From Desulfobacteraceae bacterium (GTDB taxonomy: Bacteria; Desulfobacterota; DSM-4660; Desulfatiglandales; B25-G16), in contig JAPVWE010000093.1 of NCBI GenBank assembly GCA_028572035.1, positions 1 through 5,704 on the forward strand: a stretch of 5,704 nucleotides of DNA. The letters run 5' to 3'. The notes under the pieces were generated by a model. The model saw only the letters and a list, made by a program, of their open reading frames with translations. It searched no databases and had not been told where the DNA came from. Below are positions 5,301 through 5,704 of this stretch, piece by piece; the first letter of the stretch is position 1; each line of letters starts with the position of its first letter. A program made the translations under genes and the position numbers.

Positions 5301-5301
5301 G
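5297..5301 (+). promoter_or_regulatory. xseA ribosome-binding site formed by the last heptamer unit
   Basis: GAGGG at 5297-5301 is the only Shine-Dalgarno-like match before the ATG at 5304. The spacing of two to three bases is short. It consists of the end of the fifth heptamer unit (AACGAGG) plus one base, so changes in the repeat would change translation initiation. Confidence 0.45.
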
Positions 5302-5303
5302 TC

Positions 5304-5704
5304 ATGGACTTACCATTTGAACCACCAAGAATCTATACGGTCACTGCCCTGACCGCCGAGATAAAATCATTGCTTGAAGAAGAGTTTGATTTTGTCTGGG
5401 TAGAAGGGGAAATTTCAAACTTTGCCTGCCCTTCCTCTGGGCACTATTACATGAGCCTTAAGGATGAAAATGCCCAGATCAAGGCTGTTATGTTCAAGAT
5501 GCAGGCACATTATCTTAAGTTTATACCAGAGGATGGGATGAAGTTCATTGCAAGGGGCAGAATAGGTGTATATGAACCCAGGGGAGAATATCAGATTATT
5601 CTTGACTACTTAGAGCCTCTGGGTATAGGTGCACTTGCCGCGGCATTTGAACAGGTCAAAAACAAACTATCCCTTGAAGGATTGTTTGATGAGGAGAAGA
5701 AAAG
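5304..5704 (+). CDS. xseA: Exodeoxyribonuclease VII large subunit, N-terminal part (cut by window edge)
   Basis: An open frame of 133 codons runs from the ATG at 5304 to the window edge without a stop. The visible part is the N-terminal OB-fold nucleic-acid-binding domain of XseA, about residues 8-102, followed by the start of the catalytic region. Diagnostic segments are VWVEGEISNF at 31-40, SGHYYMSLKDE at 45-55, QIKAVMFK at 58-65, YEPRGEYQIIL at 90-100, EPLGIGALAAAFEQVK at 104-119 and KLSLEGLFDEEKK at 121-133. With the small subunit XseB, ExoVII degrades single-stranded DNA from both ends to oligonucleotides, acting in repair in the cytoplasm. Full-length XseA is usually 400-450 residues, so about two thirds lies beyond the window. 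The start agrees with family N-termini (PRIYTVTALT). Confidence 0.94.
   Translation, partial: MDLPFEPPRIYTVTALTAEIKSLLEEEFDFVWVEGEISNFACPSSGHYYMSLKDENAQIKAVMFKMQAHYLKFIPEDGMKFIARGRIGVYEPRGEYQIILDYLEPLGIGALAAAFEQVKNKLSLEGLFDEEKK

Overview
The window reads as chromosomal DNA from an anaerobic, free-living bacterium. A Ni-CODH maturation ATPase (CooC family) beside a DUF3786 protein points to carbon monoxide dehydrogenase / acetyl-CoA chemistry. The style of the Smr, SerC, AsnRS and XseA proteins, the moderately AT-leaning base composition and the short-period repeats between genes resemble Desulfobacterota (former Deltaproteobacteria) or neighbouring uncultured anaerobic phyla. This placement comes from recalled family resemblance, not from a search.

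Layout. Positions 1-54 hold a degenerate nonamer repeat behind a leftward Smr-domain gene (67-717, minus strand). A divergent intergenic region (718-913) carries a perfect 13-bp inverted repeat. Rightward follow a DUF3786 gene (914-1534), a heptamer-repeat gap (1535-1605), cooC (1606-2367) and serC (2364-3488, with an ATGA overlap). Next is a 329-bp gap filled almost entirely by a terminal-inverted-repeat element with three inner hairpins (3491-3790). Then come asnS (3818-5212), a gap with heptamers in head-to-head inverted arrays (5214-5300), and the first 133 codons of xseA (5304 to the window edge).

The DUF3786-cooC-serC stretch is a plausible operon, and cooC and serC are probably translationally coupled. 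asnS and xseA are housekeeping genes on the same strand, each behind its own repeat-rich leader. The coding content is mostly conventional.

The most unusual material is between the genes. At least four different families of 7- to 9-nt repeats sit in the gaps, several running right up to start codons and taking the place of normal ribosome-binding sites. No new defence or mobile system with its own protein genes is visible, and none is claimed.
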